A DNA stretch of 64,000 nt from Fistularia commersonii (lineage: Eukaryota; Chordata; Actinopteri; Syngnathiformes; Fistulariidae). The notes under the pieces are model-generated. The model did no database searches. It was not told the origin of the DNA and saw only the letters and a program-made list of their open reading frames with translations. Shown here in pieces: positions 36,478 to 50,595 of the stretch (the stretch's first letter is position 1; the number at the start of each line of letters is the position of its first letter). The translations under genes were made by a program, and so were the position numbers. The stretch lies in contig JBBMNZ010000003.1 in the NCBI GenBank assembly GCA_037954325.1, forward strand, positions 7,359,965 to 7,423,964, read 5' to 3'.

Positions 36478-37216
36478 TATGTTTACAATTTCACCGATTG
36501 TGTGTGTATGTGTGTATGTATGTGAAATTGTGTAAATGTAAAATAGTGAATGTAAAACTTAAGAAACTTGTATGTTTGCATTAAGTAGGTATCTTTTCCT
36601 TATGTAAGTATCTTTTGCATGTATGTGTGTGTGCGTGTGTTTGTGTATAAATGTATGGGTGCTTCAATATGAAATTCAAGCACCCATGTATGTGTCTTTG
36701 TAAAATATATGTCATGCACTTGCATACACATATGTGTATGTACGCATATATTTTTATATACAAATAATATGAACTAATGTGTACAAATATATGCATATAC
36801 ATGTATATGTATATACATATACATGTATATGTTTATATATATATGTACGCATAATTGTATATATATTTGTAAACATATATTTGTACACATATATGTAACC
36901 ATATATGTGTACATATATGTGTACAAATATACGCACACTGTATATGAATGTACATATACATTCATACATATTATACTTATCTATACATATTTGTATAAAT
37001 ATGCACATATGTGCATATATACATATTTTTGTATAAATGGCAACACATATATGAATGTATATAATATACATATGTATATATAAACATTTGTAAACTTATG
37101 CACACTTGTAAATACATATACATCTCTATAGGTGTATATATGTATACATATGTGTATTTACATACATATAGGTATGTGTGTAGATGCGTAAATACATTTA
37201 TATATTTCCATATACA

Positions 37217-37255
<39 letters not shown>

Positions 37256-37987
37256 TACAATATGGATATCTCTATGTATATATACATTTTTGTATGGAAA
37301 TCCACACAGGTGCACATATATTTACATATTTGTAAACTTATGTATATATCTAGACCTATGTGTGCATATGTGAATTTACATGTATTTATACCTATATGTA
37401 TAGCTTTATGTGCATATGTATTACGTCTAAACATACTGAATATAAAAACACCCACAATCTTCAATGTATATATACATTTAATTTAAAGACTTTCAACAGA
37501 GTATTGAATAAACAAACGTATATACATATATAACTCATTAACTATATATATTTATATAATACATATAAATATATATACAAATATACATATATACACTGTA
37601 TGTCCATAAATAGGTGTTCATATCCGTAAATATGTGTATATATACCTCTATATATACACACACACACATATATATATACACGTAAATAGAAATACGTACA
37701 TATTTTCACATATACATAAATACATACATAATTACATACATACATACATACGTACGTATATACATGCACACATATATGCATACATATATACAAATATATA
37801 TAAATACATACATACACACATACAAACATACATACATATATGAACACATACGTACATATAAAACACACATACATATTTATATACATATAAAAAACATACA
37901 TACATTTATAAATACATACATACATACACACATAGATGTATACATACATACATACACTTATACACTTATATACATACACATACTGAT

Positions 37988-38018
<31 letters not shown>

Positions 38019-38130
38019 CATATATACACACATTCATACATACATACATACATACATATATACATACATACATACAAACAAACATATATACAAAAAACAT
38101 ATGTGCATATTTTCACATATACATACATAC

Positions 38131-38777
38131 ATGCATACAAACATACATACATATATACACATATACAAAAAAACACATACATACACAAATACATTCATTC
38201 AAACATACATACATACATATATTCATAATTACATACATACATACATACATACATAAACACAAACATATATACATACATACATACATAAATACATACGTAC
38301 ATAGAAAAATACATACATTTTATTCACATATACAAAAAACACACATACATACACACAAACTTTCATTCAAACATACATACATACATCAAAAAAACATAAA
38401 TAAATACAAACATACATGAATACATACATACAAGCATATATACATACATACATACATACATAAATACATACATACATACATACATAAATACATACATATA
38501 ATTATACATACTGATATACATACATACATACATATATACATATATACACGTTCATACATACACACATACATACATACAAACATACATACAAACATACATA
38601 TATACACACAGATACTTATATATATACATATATATATTTAAAGATAAATCCAAAAATACATGCCTACATACCTTCACACATCCATACAAACATACATATC
38701 TACATACATACATTCATACATCCGTACAAAAATATACATACATTTTGCTACATATACAAAAATACATACACAATTTC

Positions 38778-38808
<31 letters not shown>

Positions 38809-38970
38809 CATACATACGTACATACATACATACATACCCACATATTTGTATACATATATAAAAATATATATAAATACATACATACAAACATACAAACCTA
38901 CATACATAAATACATATATACATACCTACATACATACATACTTACAAACAAAAATACATACGTATATACA
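38131..38970 (+). repeat. Duplicated segment, copy 1
   Basis: Nearly identical to 39,991-40,740. The first roughly 170 bases align at a constant 1,860-base offset without mismatch by eye. Later parts carry a few substitutions, a 1-base indel and a deletion of about 90 bases in the second copy. Confidence 0.85.
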
Positions 38971-39990
38971 TACATACATAAATACATACATGCCTACATA
39001 CACACATATAAACATACATATATACATATATACATAAACACATACGTACATACAAACATTAATAGAAAAAATACTTACATACATACATATATACATACAC
39101 ACATAAACACATACGTACATACAAACATACATACATATTTACATATATACAAAAAACATACATACATACACATATACATTCATTCAAACATACATACATA
39201 CATATATACAAAAAACATAAATAAATACATACATACATGAATAACTATATACATACAAACATACATAGATACACACATACATACATAGAAACATACATAC
39301 ATACAAAAAACATATTGGCATATTTTCATATTTACATATAAACATACATAATTACATACATACATAAGTATAAATAACATATGTACATATTTTACGTATA
39401 TTTACAAATATACAAAAATACATACATAATTACATAAATACATAAATACGTACATACATACCTACATACATACCCATATATTTGCATTCATATATACAAA
39501 TATATATAAATACATACATACAATCATACAAACATACGTATTTACATACAAATTACATACGTACTTACATACATACATAAATACATACATACATACACAA
39601 AAACATATAAACATACATAGAAAAATATTACATACTTACATATATACATACATACATACATACATACATACATACATACATGAACACATATGTACATACA
39701 AACATACATACACATATACATATATACAAAAAACATAAATACATACACATATACATTCATCCAAACATACATACATACATACAAAAAACATAAATAAATA
39801 CATAAATACATAAATATATATACATACACACATTCATAGATACACACATACATACATAGAAAAATACATACATACAAAAAACATATGTGCATATTTTCAC
39901 ATACACATACATACATACATACATACATAAACACATACGTACATACAAACATACATACAAATATACGTATATACATATGAATATACGTAC

Positions 39991-40632
39991 ATGCATACAA
40001 ACATACATACATATATACACATATACAAAAAAACACATACATACACAAATACATTCATTCAAACATACATACATACATATATTCATAATTACATACATAC
40101 ATACATACATACATAAACACAAACATATATACATACATACATACATAAATACATACGTACATACAAAAATACATACATTTTATTCACATATACAAGAACA
40201 CACATACATACACACAAACTTTCATTCAAACATACATACATACATCAAAAAAACATAAATAAATACAAACATACATGAATACATACATACAAGCATATAT
40301 ACATACATACATACATAAATACATACATACATACATACATAAATACATACATATAATTATACATACTGATATACATACATACATACATATATACATATAT
40401 ACACGTTCATACATACACACATACATACATACAAACATACATACAAACATACATACATACACACAGATACTTATATATATACATATATATATTTAAAGAT
40501 AAATCCAAAAATACATGCCTACATACCTTCACACATCCATACAAACATACATATCTACATACATACATTCATACATCCGTACAAAAATATACATACATTT
40601 TTTCACATTTACAAAAATACATACATGATTTC

Positions 40633-40663
<31 letters not shown>

Positions 40664-40740
40664 CAAACCTACATACATAAATACATATATACATACCTAC
40701 ATACATACATACTTACAAACAAAAATACATACGTATATAA
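39991..40740 (+). repeat. Duplicated segment, copy 2
   Basis: Second copy of 38,131-38,970. Unique landmark words shared by both include AAAGATAAATCCAAAAATAC, TGCCTACATACCTTCACACA and CATACATCCGTACAAAAATA. Confidence 0.85.
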
Positions 40741-42567
40741 ATACATACATACATACATACTAACATACATACATACATACACATATACATACATGCAAAA
40801 ACATATGTACATATTTTCAAATATATGTACAAACATACATATATACATACATACATACACATATATATACATACATACACATGCATAAACATATGTACAT
40901 ACAAACATTCATACATATTTACATACATAAAAATTACATACATAAATTCAAACATACATACATACATACATACACACATTCATACATACACACATACATA
41001 CATACAAACATACATACAAACATACACACAAATATACATACAAACCTACATACATATTTACATATATACAAAAACACACATACATACACACACACATACA
41101 TACATACATACATACATACATAAAATGAATAAATACAAACATAATGAATACATATATACAAACATATATACATACATACTTACATGCATACATACATATA
41201 TCCATACATACATATACACTGTTATACATACATACATTCATACATATATACATAAATACACACATTCATACATAGACACATATATACATGCAAACATACA
41301 TACACACAAAAAACATACATGCATATTTTCACATATACATACATACATACATACATACATACATAAACACATACGTACATACGAACATACATACATAAAT
41401 ACATACTTACATACATACATACTTTCACACATGCATACAAGTATACATATATACATTTTTAAATAAATATATACAAACAAACGTACATACAAAATACATC
41501 CTTACATACCTTCACAAATACATACATATATACAAACATATATACACACATACATACATACATACATACATAAAAACATTAAAAACATATACACATACAT
41601 ACATACACACATACATACACATATGTACATACATATATAAATATTACATACATAAATTCAAACATACATACATACATAAATGCATACAGACATTCATACA
41701 TACATACATACACATATGCATACATATATATATACGTGCAAAAATATATGTATATATTTTCACATATATACATACATACATATATACATACATACATACT
41801 TAAACACATATGTACATACAAACATTCATACATATTTGCATACATAACAAAACATACATACAAACATACCCAAATACATTCATTCAAACATACATACATA
41901 AATATATACATACATACATATATACACATATACACACTAATATACCTACATACATATAGACACACATACACGCATATATATACATAAATACATACATACA
42001 TACACAAATAAATACATACATACATACACATATACATACACATATACATACATATATAAAATCATACAAAAAACATATGTACATATTTTCACATATACAT
42101 ACATACATAATTACATACATACATACATACATATATACACATATATATACATACCTATATACATACATACAAACATACATACATAAACACATATGTACAT
42201 ACAAACATTCATACATATTTACATACATATAAAACATACATACAAACATACCCACATACATTCATCCAAACATACATACATACATATATACATACATACA
42301 TATATACACACATACACACTAATATACCTGCATACATATAGACATACATACACACATATATATATACAAATATACATATATACATACATACATACATACT
42401 CATATGCCTATATATATATACATAAATAAAAATATACTTACATATTTTCACATATACATACATACATACATAATTACAAACATACATACATAGATACATA
42501 CATACATACACACATATTTGCATACATATTGAAAAACATACAAAAATATATACAAACATAATTGTCT

Positions 42568-42602
<35 letters not shown>

Positions 42603-42683
42603 TACAAAAATACATACTTACATACCTTCACAGATACATAAATACATACCTACATACATGCATACAAACATACATACACACAT

Positions 42684-44620
42684 ATGTATGTATGTATGTA
42701 TTTTATGTATGTATGTATACATGTATATGTGAAAATATGTACGTATATTTTCTGTAAGTATGTATATATGTATGTATGTATGTATGCATACATGTATGTA
42801 TGTATGTGTGAAGGTTTGTATGTGTGTATTTTTGTATGTATGTTTGTAGGTATATAGGTATTTATAGGCGTATGTATATATGTATGTATATATGTGTGAA
42901 AGTATGTATGTATGTATGTATGATTGTATGTTCGTACGTGTTTATGTATGTATGAATGATTGTATGTTTGTATGTATGTATGTATGTGTGTATGTATGTA
43001 TGTACGTTTGTATGTTTGTATGCATGCATGTATGTATGTATGTATGTATATGTGTATGTATGGTTGCATGTTTGTATTTTTGTATGTATTTATGTATGTT
43101 TGTATATATGTATGCAAATATGTGTGTATGTATGTATGTATGTTAAAATATGTACGTATGTTTTTGTATGTATGTATGTGTGTATGTAGGTATGTATATG
43201 TGTATGTATGCATATATGTACGTACATATGTATGTATGTGTGAAGGTATGTATGTATGAATTTTTGTATGTATGTTTGTATGTATACATGTATGTATATA
43301 TGTATGTATACGTGTATGTACATATGTGTGAAAGTATGTATGTATGATTGTATGCTCCTATGTGTTTATGTATGTATGAATGTATGTATGTTCGTATGCA
43401 TGTATGTATGTATGTATGTACGTTTGTATGTTTGTATGCATGTATGTATGTATGTATCTATGTATATGTGTATGTTTGTATGTTTGTATGTTTGTATTTT
43501 TGTATCTATTTATGTATGTTTGTATATATGTATGCAAATATGTGTGTTTGTATGTATGTATATGTGAAAATATGTATGTATGCAAATGTGTATGTATGTA
43601 TGTATGTACATAAATGTGTATGTATGTATATATGTATGTATGTATGCATGTATGTTTGTACGTTTGTATGTATGTATGTATATTTGTATGTTCGGATGTA
43701 TTTATGTATGTTTGTATATATGTATGCAAATATTTGTGTATGTATGTATGTATGTATGTAATTATGTATGTATATGTGATCAAATGTACGTACGTATGTT
43801 TTTTGTACGAATATATGTATGTATGTATGTGTGTTTGTATGTATGTATGTATATAAATGTGTATATATGTATAAATGTATATATAGATGTATGCATGTAA
43901 GTTTGTATGTTTGTATGTTTGGATGTATTTATGTATGTCTGTACATACATGAGTAAATATTTGTGTTTGCATGTATGTATTTATGTAATTATGTATGTAT
44001 TCATGTATATGTGAAAATATGTACGTATGTTTTTTGTACAGATGTATGTATGTATGTGTGTATGTATGTATATATGTATGTGCGTATAAATGTGTATGTA
44101 TGTATGTGTGTATATATGTATATGTGTATGTAAATATGTATGTATATATACATGCATGCATGTATATGTGAAATTATGTATGTATGTATGATTGTATGTA
44201 CGCATATGTTTATGTATGTATGTATCCATGTATGTATTTATGTATGTATGTATGTTAGTATGTATGTATGTATGTATGTGTTTGTTTATGTATGTATGTA
44301 TGTGTTTTGTACGTATGTATTCATGTATGTATGTATGTATCATTTATATGTATGTTCTTATGTATGTATGTATATGTACTTATGTATGTATGTATGTATG
44401 TATGTACGTATGTGTTTATATATGTATGTATGTATGTGTGTATGTATGTATGTATGTTTTATGGACATATATGTTTATATAAGTATATATCTATTTAGGT
44501 ATGTACGTATGTATATGTGTATGTGTGTATGTGTGTATGTATGTTTGTATTTTTTTGTATGTATGTATATATATACATATGTGTATTTATTTTTTGTATG
44601 TATGCATGCATGTTTTTGTT
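42684..44620 (-). repeat. Right arm: same repeat in inverted orientation (TGTA)
   Basis: From CATATG at 42,681-42,686 the plus strand switches from TACA to TGTA units. Inverse complements of left-arm words recur, such as ATATGTGAAAATATGTA at about 42,725, 43,561 and 44,008, and ATATGTATGCAAATATGTG at about 43,104, 43,524 and 43,713. Confidence 0.85.
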
Positions 44621-46294
44621 TGTATATATGTATCTGTACATATAAGTATATGTATACATATGTATATATATCTGTTCATATACATATAAACATATACACT
44701 GTCTGGGCATACAAGATGGATAGATTTTTACATATATGTATATCGACAAATATGCACTTAATTGCACACATGAGCAAACATATTTGAATATTTGTACATA
44801 TATGTAATTATGTAGATATTTAGTTGCATGTGTTTAAACTTATATATATATATTGACAAATTTATATATAGATTACTTCAAAAAATATCAAATGTATAAA
44901 CTCTGTATAAACTGTATAAAAATACCTATCTCCATGTATGTAAAGACATGTGTGTATAAAATAAATATGTACAAATAAATATGCGTATATATACACATGT
45001 GTACATATGTAAATATATATATATGTATATAGATATACATATGTATATATACACATATGTACACAAAGTGCCTAATTTTTTCACTTCTACATTCTCACTT
45101 GAAGATACATGTACACTTATAAGTATTCATAATTGTATATTTGTGTACACAAATTCACATTTTTATTCAATTATATAACCTATGTGTTATTATGTGAATT
45201 TATATGTGCATATACTTATATATATATAGATATATATGTATATATAGTACTTTGAAATATACTGAATATAACAAAACACCCACACTCCTTAGTGCACATA
45301 TATATTTGATAAGAGTTTTCACACCCTTAAATTTAAAGAAAAAAACATCTATATATACATACTAAACATACATATATATATGTGTATTCACATATATATA
45401 TATATATATACACACACGTGCACTCACATATGCACACATGAATAAATACGAATATCTATGTATAAAAGGATACGCTTTCATAATTGTATATATGTGTTAA
45501 TATACGTATTTATATATAAAAATATGTACTCTAATTAAAACATGTGAATATATATACATGCATGTATACATATATGTAAAAATATATGTATATATTCACA
45601 GATAAAAATTTTTGTATATATGTAAATATACATATACATATATTCATATGTATGTATAAATATTTAAACTTATACATACATGTTTAAGTCTAAGTATTTA
45701 TGTATATATATCACTTCAAAACATACTGAATATAAAAAACACCCACACCCCTTTTTGATAAGATATTTCACACCCTCACATTTAAAGAAAAAACATTCAT
45801 AATTCCCATTTTTAAACATACTGAATAGAAAAAAACAAACTCTTTAAGTAAATATATATATACATAAAATACATACATATATATAAGTGTATATATATAT
45901 ATAAACACATAAATGTATATATGATACACATATTTCTATATGTTTATATGTGTATATAAACATATGATATAGGTTAACATATGTTTACATATGCCCACAT
46001 ATCGATACATATATACCTGTATATATACATGTATATACACATACACTGTATGTGCATTTATATTCAACATGTATTTATATATTCATATATTTATATATTT
46101 GTATACCTATATATGTATATATGCAAATATATGCACACATGTGCGTAAATATTCACATATTTTTTAAACATATATATACATATAATGTATATATAGACAT
46201 ATGTGTGCATATGTGTACATATGTGTATCTATACTCATATGTATAGATACATATATGTTAATTCTACACATACTGACCACAAAAACACCCTCAC

Positions 46295-46299
<5 letters not shown>

Positions 46300-46340
<41 letters not shown>
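46300..46340. repeat. (TA)n microsatellite
   Basis: Pure TA run of about 40 bases following one of the ACACCCTCACCCTT words. Confidence 0.95.
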
Positions 46341-46343
<3 letters not shown>

Positions 46344-47336
46344 AATATATAAACACATAGACATAAACATATGCATGTGTGCATATACATATTAATAATA
46401 TATAAATATATACATATATATTTGTATATATTAGTATATATAAACATGTGTATACATTTGCATCAATACTTGAATTGTGAAATGTCAATTTTGGTATATA
46501 TGTATATATGTATAGGTACAAATATTTGTATATATGGAAATAGGTATATACCCATTTGTGTGTATATACATACACACACAAACATTCACACAAACATATA
46601 TATATGTATATATATATACATATATATATAAACACATACTATATATTCATATATATATACAAATATACATGTACACCAATACATATATATACACATATGT
46701 GTATACATGTATATATATACACATAATCACTGTATAGGTTTACATATGCATGTATAAATGCATATATGTATATATATGTTTATATGTATAAATGTTTTTT
46801 ATATAAACACATTCTAATATGTATGTATGTATATTCATATGTATATATTGATGTTTATATGTTTACATTGATATACATATGTGGATACACCTATACATAT
46901 ATATGTAAAGGTATATTTACATATGAAGACAAGTCTATACACACAGACTTTATGTAAATGTGTGTTTATGTGTTTATGTATACATATGATAATATATACA
47001 TATGCACACATATGAACTTATAAATACATATACGTTTATATGTATACTTATATATCTATATATTTTTTGGTAATACATATATATTTATATATATCAATAT
47101 ATACAATGTATGTTTATATGTATATATATCTGCATATATACATTTATATACACACCTCTGTTATTTGCATACAATCTGAATATATATGTATATTTCATAT
47201 TGACACATATGATACGTTTGTACATATTTGCACACATATGCACACATATTTACATATTTGTATATGTATGATTTTAAGTAGACATATTTGTGCATATGTG
47301 TGCATATTTGTACAAACTTTTATATGTGCTTATATA

Positions 47337-47695
47337 TACTGCTCAAAAAAATAAAGGGAACACTTGAACAACACAATGTAACTCCAAGTCAATCACACTT
47401 GTGTGAAATCATAGTGTCCACTCAGGAAGCAACACAGATTCATTTTGACTTGTTTTAAGGACATTACATCAAAGTTGGATCAGCCTGGAGTTTGTTTTTA
47501 CACTTTAATTTTGAGTGTGATTCCTAATCCAGACCTCCATGGGTTAATACATTTGATTTCCATTGATCATTTTTGTGTGATTTTGTTGTCAGCACATTCA
47601 ACTGTGTAAAGAGCAAAGTATTTCACAAGAATATTTCATTCATTTAGATCTAGGATGTGTTTTTTTAAGTGTTCCATTTATTTTTTTGAGCAGTA
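47337..47695. mobile_element. Tc1/mariner-like MITE with 29-bp terminal inverted repeats
   Basis: The left end TACTGCTCAAAAAAATAAAG... and right end ...TTTATTTTTTTGAGCAGTA are inverted repeats of 29 bases with one mismatch, including the TA target dinucleotide. The interior of about 300 bases has no coding frame. This end sequence is a common fish non-autonomous element; TA duplication and long inverted repeats point to the Tc1/mariner group. It sits inside the AT repeat block. Confidence 0.85.
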
Positions 47696-47797
47696 TATAT
47701 AGAAATATATATATATATATATGTATATGTATATATATTACTTATTATACTACTGAATTCAGAAAACACCCACACTCTTTATTGAAATATATATATT

Positions 47798-47801
<4 letters not shown>

Positions 47802-47837
<36 letters not shown>
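47802..47837. repeat. (CA)n microsatellite
   Basis: Pure CA run inside the AT-rich block. Confidence 0.95.
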
Positions 47838-47838
<1 letters not shown>

Positions 47839-48623
47839 CTAATTTAATATATGCATCATAAAATTTAGGTTAACATATATTTAAAAAAAAATACACACAC
47901 ACACACACATATATATATATACATATATAGTATTTTTTTTATATATATACAAATATACACACACATATACATATATGGATACACACGCTATACACGCATG
48001 TGCACACATATTCATATGCATAAACATTTATACATGTATACATGTATATGTATATACATGTATATATATTTATCTAAATGTATATATGTGTGTACATGAC
48101 TGCACATGTGTACATATAATCACATATACATTTATATGTATATATACGTATCTCTAGTATGTGTATATATATATGTGTACAATTAGTCATATTAATGTAA
48201 ACTTATTTATATCTATATATTTACACATATGTATATAAACATTTATACATATATTTTTATGTACATATGTATCTAGCTTATATAGCAATATTTTTATATT
48301 TGTTCACGTGTGCATAAATGTACTTACGAGTGTAGATACATATACATTTTGTCTGTATACATATGTATCGACAGTTGTATATATAAATATATATACCTAT
48401 ATGTATATGTATATATCTATACACACATAAATTTACATATATAGATGTATATGAATATATGTGTGCACATGTGTGCATACAATTACATATGTGTATATAT
48501 ATCTGTCCATACATAAATTTATACATGCATATATATAGTAACATTTATTCAGTTATACATGAATAGTTTTTATGTTTACTTTTTAATTCACACATTTACA
48601 TATACGTGTATATATGTCTTATT

Positions 48624-49862
48624 CAGTGACGTGCAGTCAGTAGAGGCAGGGGAGGACGGTTTTCATGGGAAGAAAAAAAGGAAAATGAAAGAATAAGTTG
48701 AATGGTTCAATTTATTCAGTGATTTGCACTATAGAGTTAAACTACAAGTTATTTTACACCTTACTTCACCATTTTTAGTTGTTTTTTTTCAAAATTGCTG
48801 AAAAAAAACATGTTTTTTCAACATCACATTTAGCCTTTTAATATGAAGAAGAGCCGTGCGGTGATGGGGCAGCCAGCGGAACACACCATGGATTGCTTAA
48901 TCACTGCGCTGCCATGCTATGCGGCTAAGACCGTATTGCTGTCTCTGTGGATGTCACTATTAAAATTGTCAAACACTTCAAGCACTAATATATGAACTAA
49001 ATTTCAATACTTAAGCTGATGTGATGATTTTTTTTTTGTCAACAACTGTAACGTGTTTCTCATGCCGAGCGATCGTAAAGCAGCAGTGAAGACACACTAA
49101 GTGAGGCACGCAGTGACAGTGCCTCATGGTAGGGGGCACTGGTGATACCAGGGATCCTTTTCACTACTCGTCTGAAGAATAATAGAATTTGCAATAGCAA
49201 GCAGCCATCCAGGTATTTTTTCCTCTTGCTTGGCTTTATTTCCAAGATGGAGGATTACATAGCTAAACTGAAAGAATTTTCTAAACTGGACTTTCAGTCG
49301 AAGCAGGAGATAATAAGTAAGGGAAGACCGACTCCGGTGCTAACAAATTTGCTTCAGACTAGGAGATGGAAGACTCGGTCTTTTCAAACGGAGTGGTACA
49401 TACGAAAAGGCTGGCTGTGCGGATGTCCAGTAAGAGAGCGCCTTTTCTGCTTTTCCTGCATTCTTTTCTCAAATTCTGACAATCAAACATGAGCGGTCGG
49501 CCACTCACATTCAAAGTCAAATTGCGCTAAAAACATGTGGGATGTCCAAGATAGATTTGGCTTTGAATGAACAGCAAAGACTCAACATCAGTATCCACAA
49601 TGCTAAGGTAAAGGAAAACCACTCAGCGCCACATGGACTTCATTTATAAGTAAAAGTAAGAGATAATGACGTTTTTTTTTTAGGTGTTTTTTTCTATGCT
49701 ACAGTTTGTATATGTAAAGAATGCTGATATGATATTTTAAACAAACACTTTAACTACTGTCAATAAAATGGTGAATAAGCTACTCCGTAGGGTTCATCTG
49801 TTTGTAAATCTGACTAATGACGTGTGTGTCTCACCAGCCATGAACCTCACTGCACGTCACTG
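48624..49862 (+). mobile_element. Decayed hAT-type element with exact 8-bp target duplication
   Basis: Terminal inverted repeats CAGTGACGTGCAGT occur at both ends. The flanking 8-mers GTCTTATT at 48,616-48,623 and 49,863-49,870 are identical, as expected for hAT insertion. The 1,239-bp interior keeps a piece of a transposase-related frame (see the separate entry), so this is an internally deleted copy. The low decay of the ends and target duplication suggest a relatively recent insertion into the TACA block. Confidence 0.92.
49235..49640 (+). pseudogene. Transposase N-terminal remnant (TTF-type zinc-finger, hAT-like)
   Basis: An open frame from about 49,247 to the stop at 49,490-49,492 encodes GRPTPVLTNLL, WYIRKGWLCGCPVRERLFCF and SCILFS. 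This is the pattern of TTF-type zinc-finger/DUF4371 hAT-related proteins (ZMYM1-like). The continuing reading (HERSATHIQSQIALKTCGMS) resumes in another frame at 49,488 and stops near 49,650, so a frameshift and a large deletion disable it. Confidence 0.75.
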
Positions 49863-50479
49863 GTCTTATTCCATACAAACATCAATATATGTGTGACTAA
49901 CAGTCATACATACCTACCTTAGCATTCATGCACACATATTGATATATTACACAAACATACACACGCAAACTTTCATACATACTTACCAACATAGATACAT
50001 TCATAAATAAATCCATTCATCATCCAAACAAACATAAACACAGCACATATAAAACATTCATACATGCATAATAATAATTTTTGATTTAAAATGTTTTCTC
50101 AATCACACATACATATACATAAATTAAAAAATCAATTATACATACATAATTATATACATACACACATACAGTGACATTTATATTCATATATTTTTCTAGA
50201 TAAATATATGCAAAAAATATATACTGCAACATACTTTCATGAATACATACAATTATAAAACATACAACCTACCAAACATATATATGAAATGTAATATTAA
50301 TTCATGCCAACATAAATGTGTGCATTAATTCTTATATACATGTCTTCAAATCCTACATACATTCATACCAATAAAATTCATACATACATACATACAGATA
50401 GCCAGGCACACAGGCAGACAGACACAGAATAATGCATTCATAAGCACTAAAATTCAGACAAACAAACATTTCTTTATTC

Positions 50480-50481
<2 letters not shown>

Positions 50482-50543
<62 letters not shown>
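50482..50543. repeat. (CA)n microsatellite
   Basis: Pure CA run of about 62 bases. Confidence 0.97.
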
Positions 50544-50545
<2 letters not shown>

Positions 50546-50562
50546 AAAACCCAAACATTAAT

Positions 50563-50595
50563 ACTCACTCACTCACTCACTCACTCACTCACTCA
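50563..50595. repeat. (ACTC)n tetranucleotide repeat
   Basis: Eight uninterrupted ACTC units. Confidence 0.95.

Larger units (their letters stand above)
37630..42683 (+). repeat. Left arm: TACA higher-order repeat
   Basis: Degenerate TACA units carry recurring longer words. Examples are ACATATTTTCACATATACAT at about 38,105, 39,886, 41,324, 42,082 and 42,453, and CACATATTTGCATACATAT-like words at about 38,838, 39,472 and 42,509. These show that the array was built by amplification of longer units and not only by 4-base slippage. Confidence 0.85.

Noticed and set aside
37600..44600. CRISPR-like array
   Set aside because: The repeats are contiguous degenerate microsatellite words without unique spacers of constant size, in a vertebrate genome.
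37542..44790. Many long open frames (up to 267 codons) in the TACA/TGTA array
   Set aside because: A 4-base repeat without stop words is open in three frames per strand and gives periodic Tyr-Ile-His-Thr or Met-Tyr-Val-Cys peptides. There is no sign of real coding selection.
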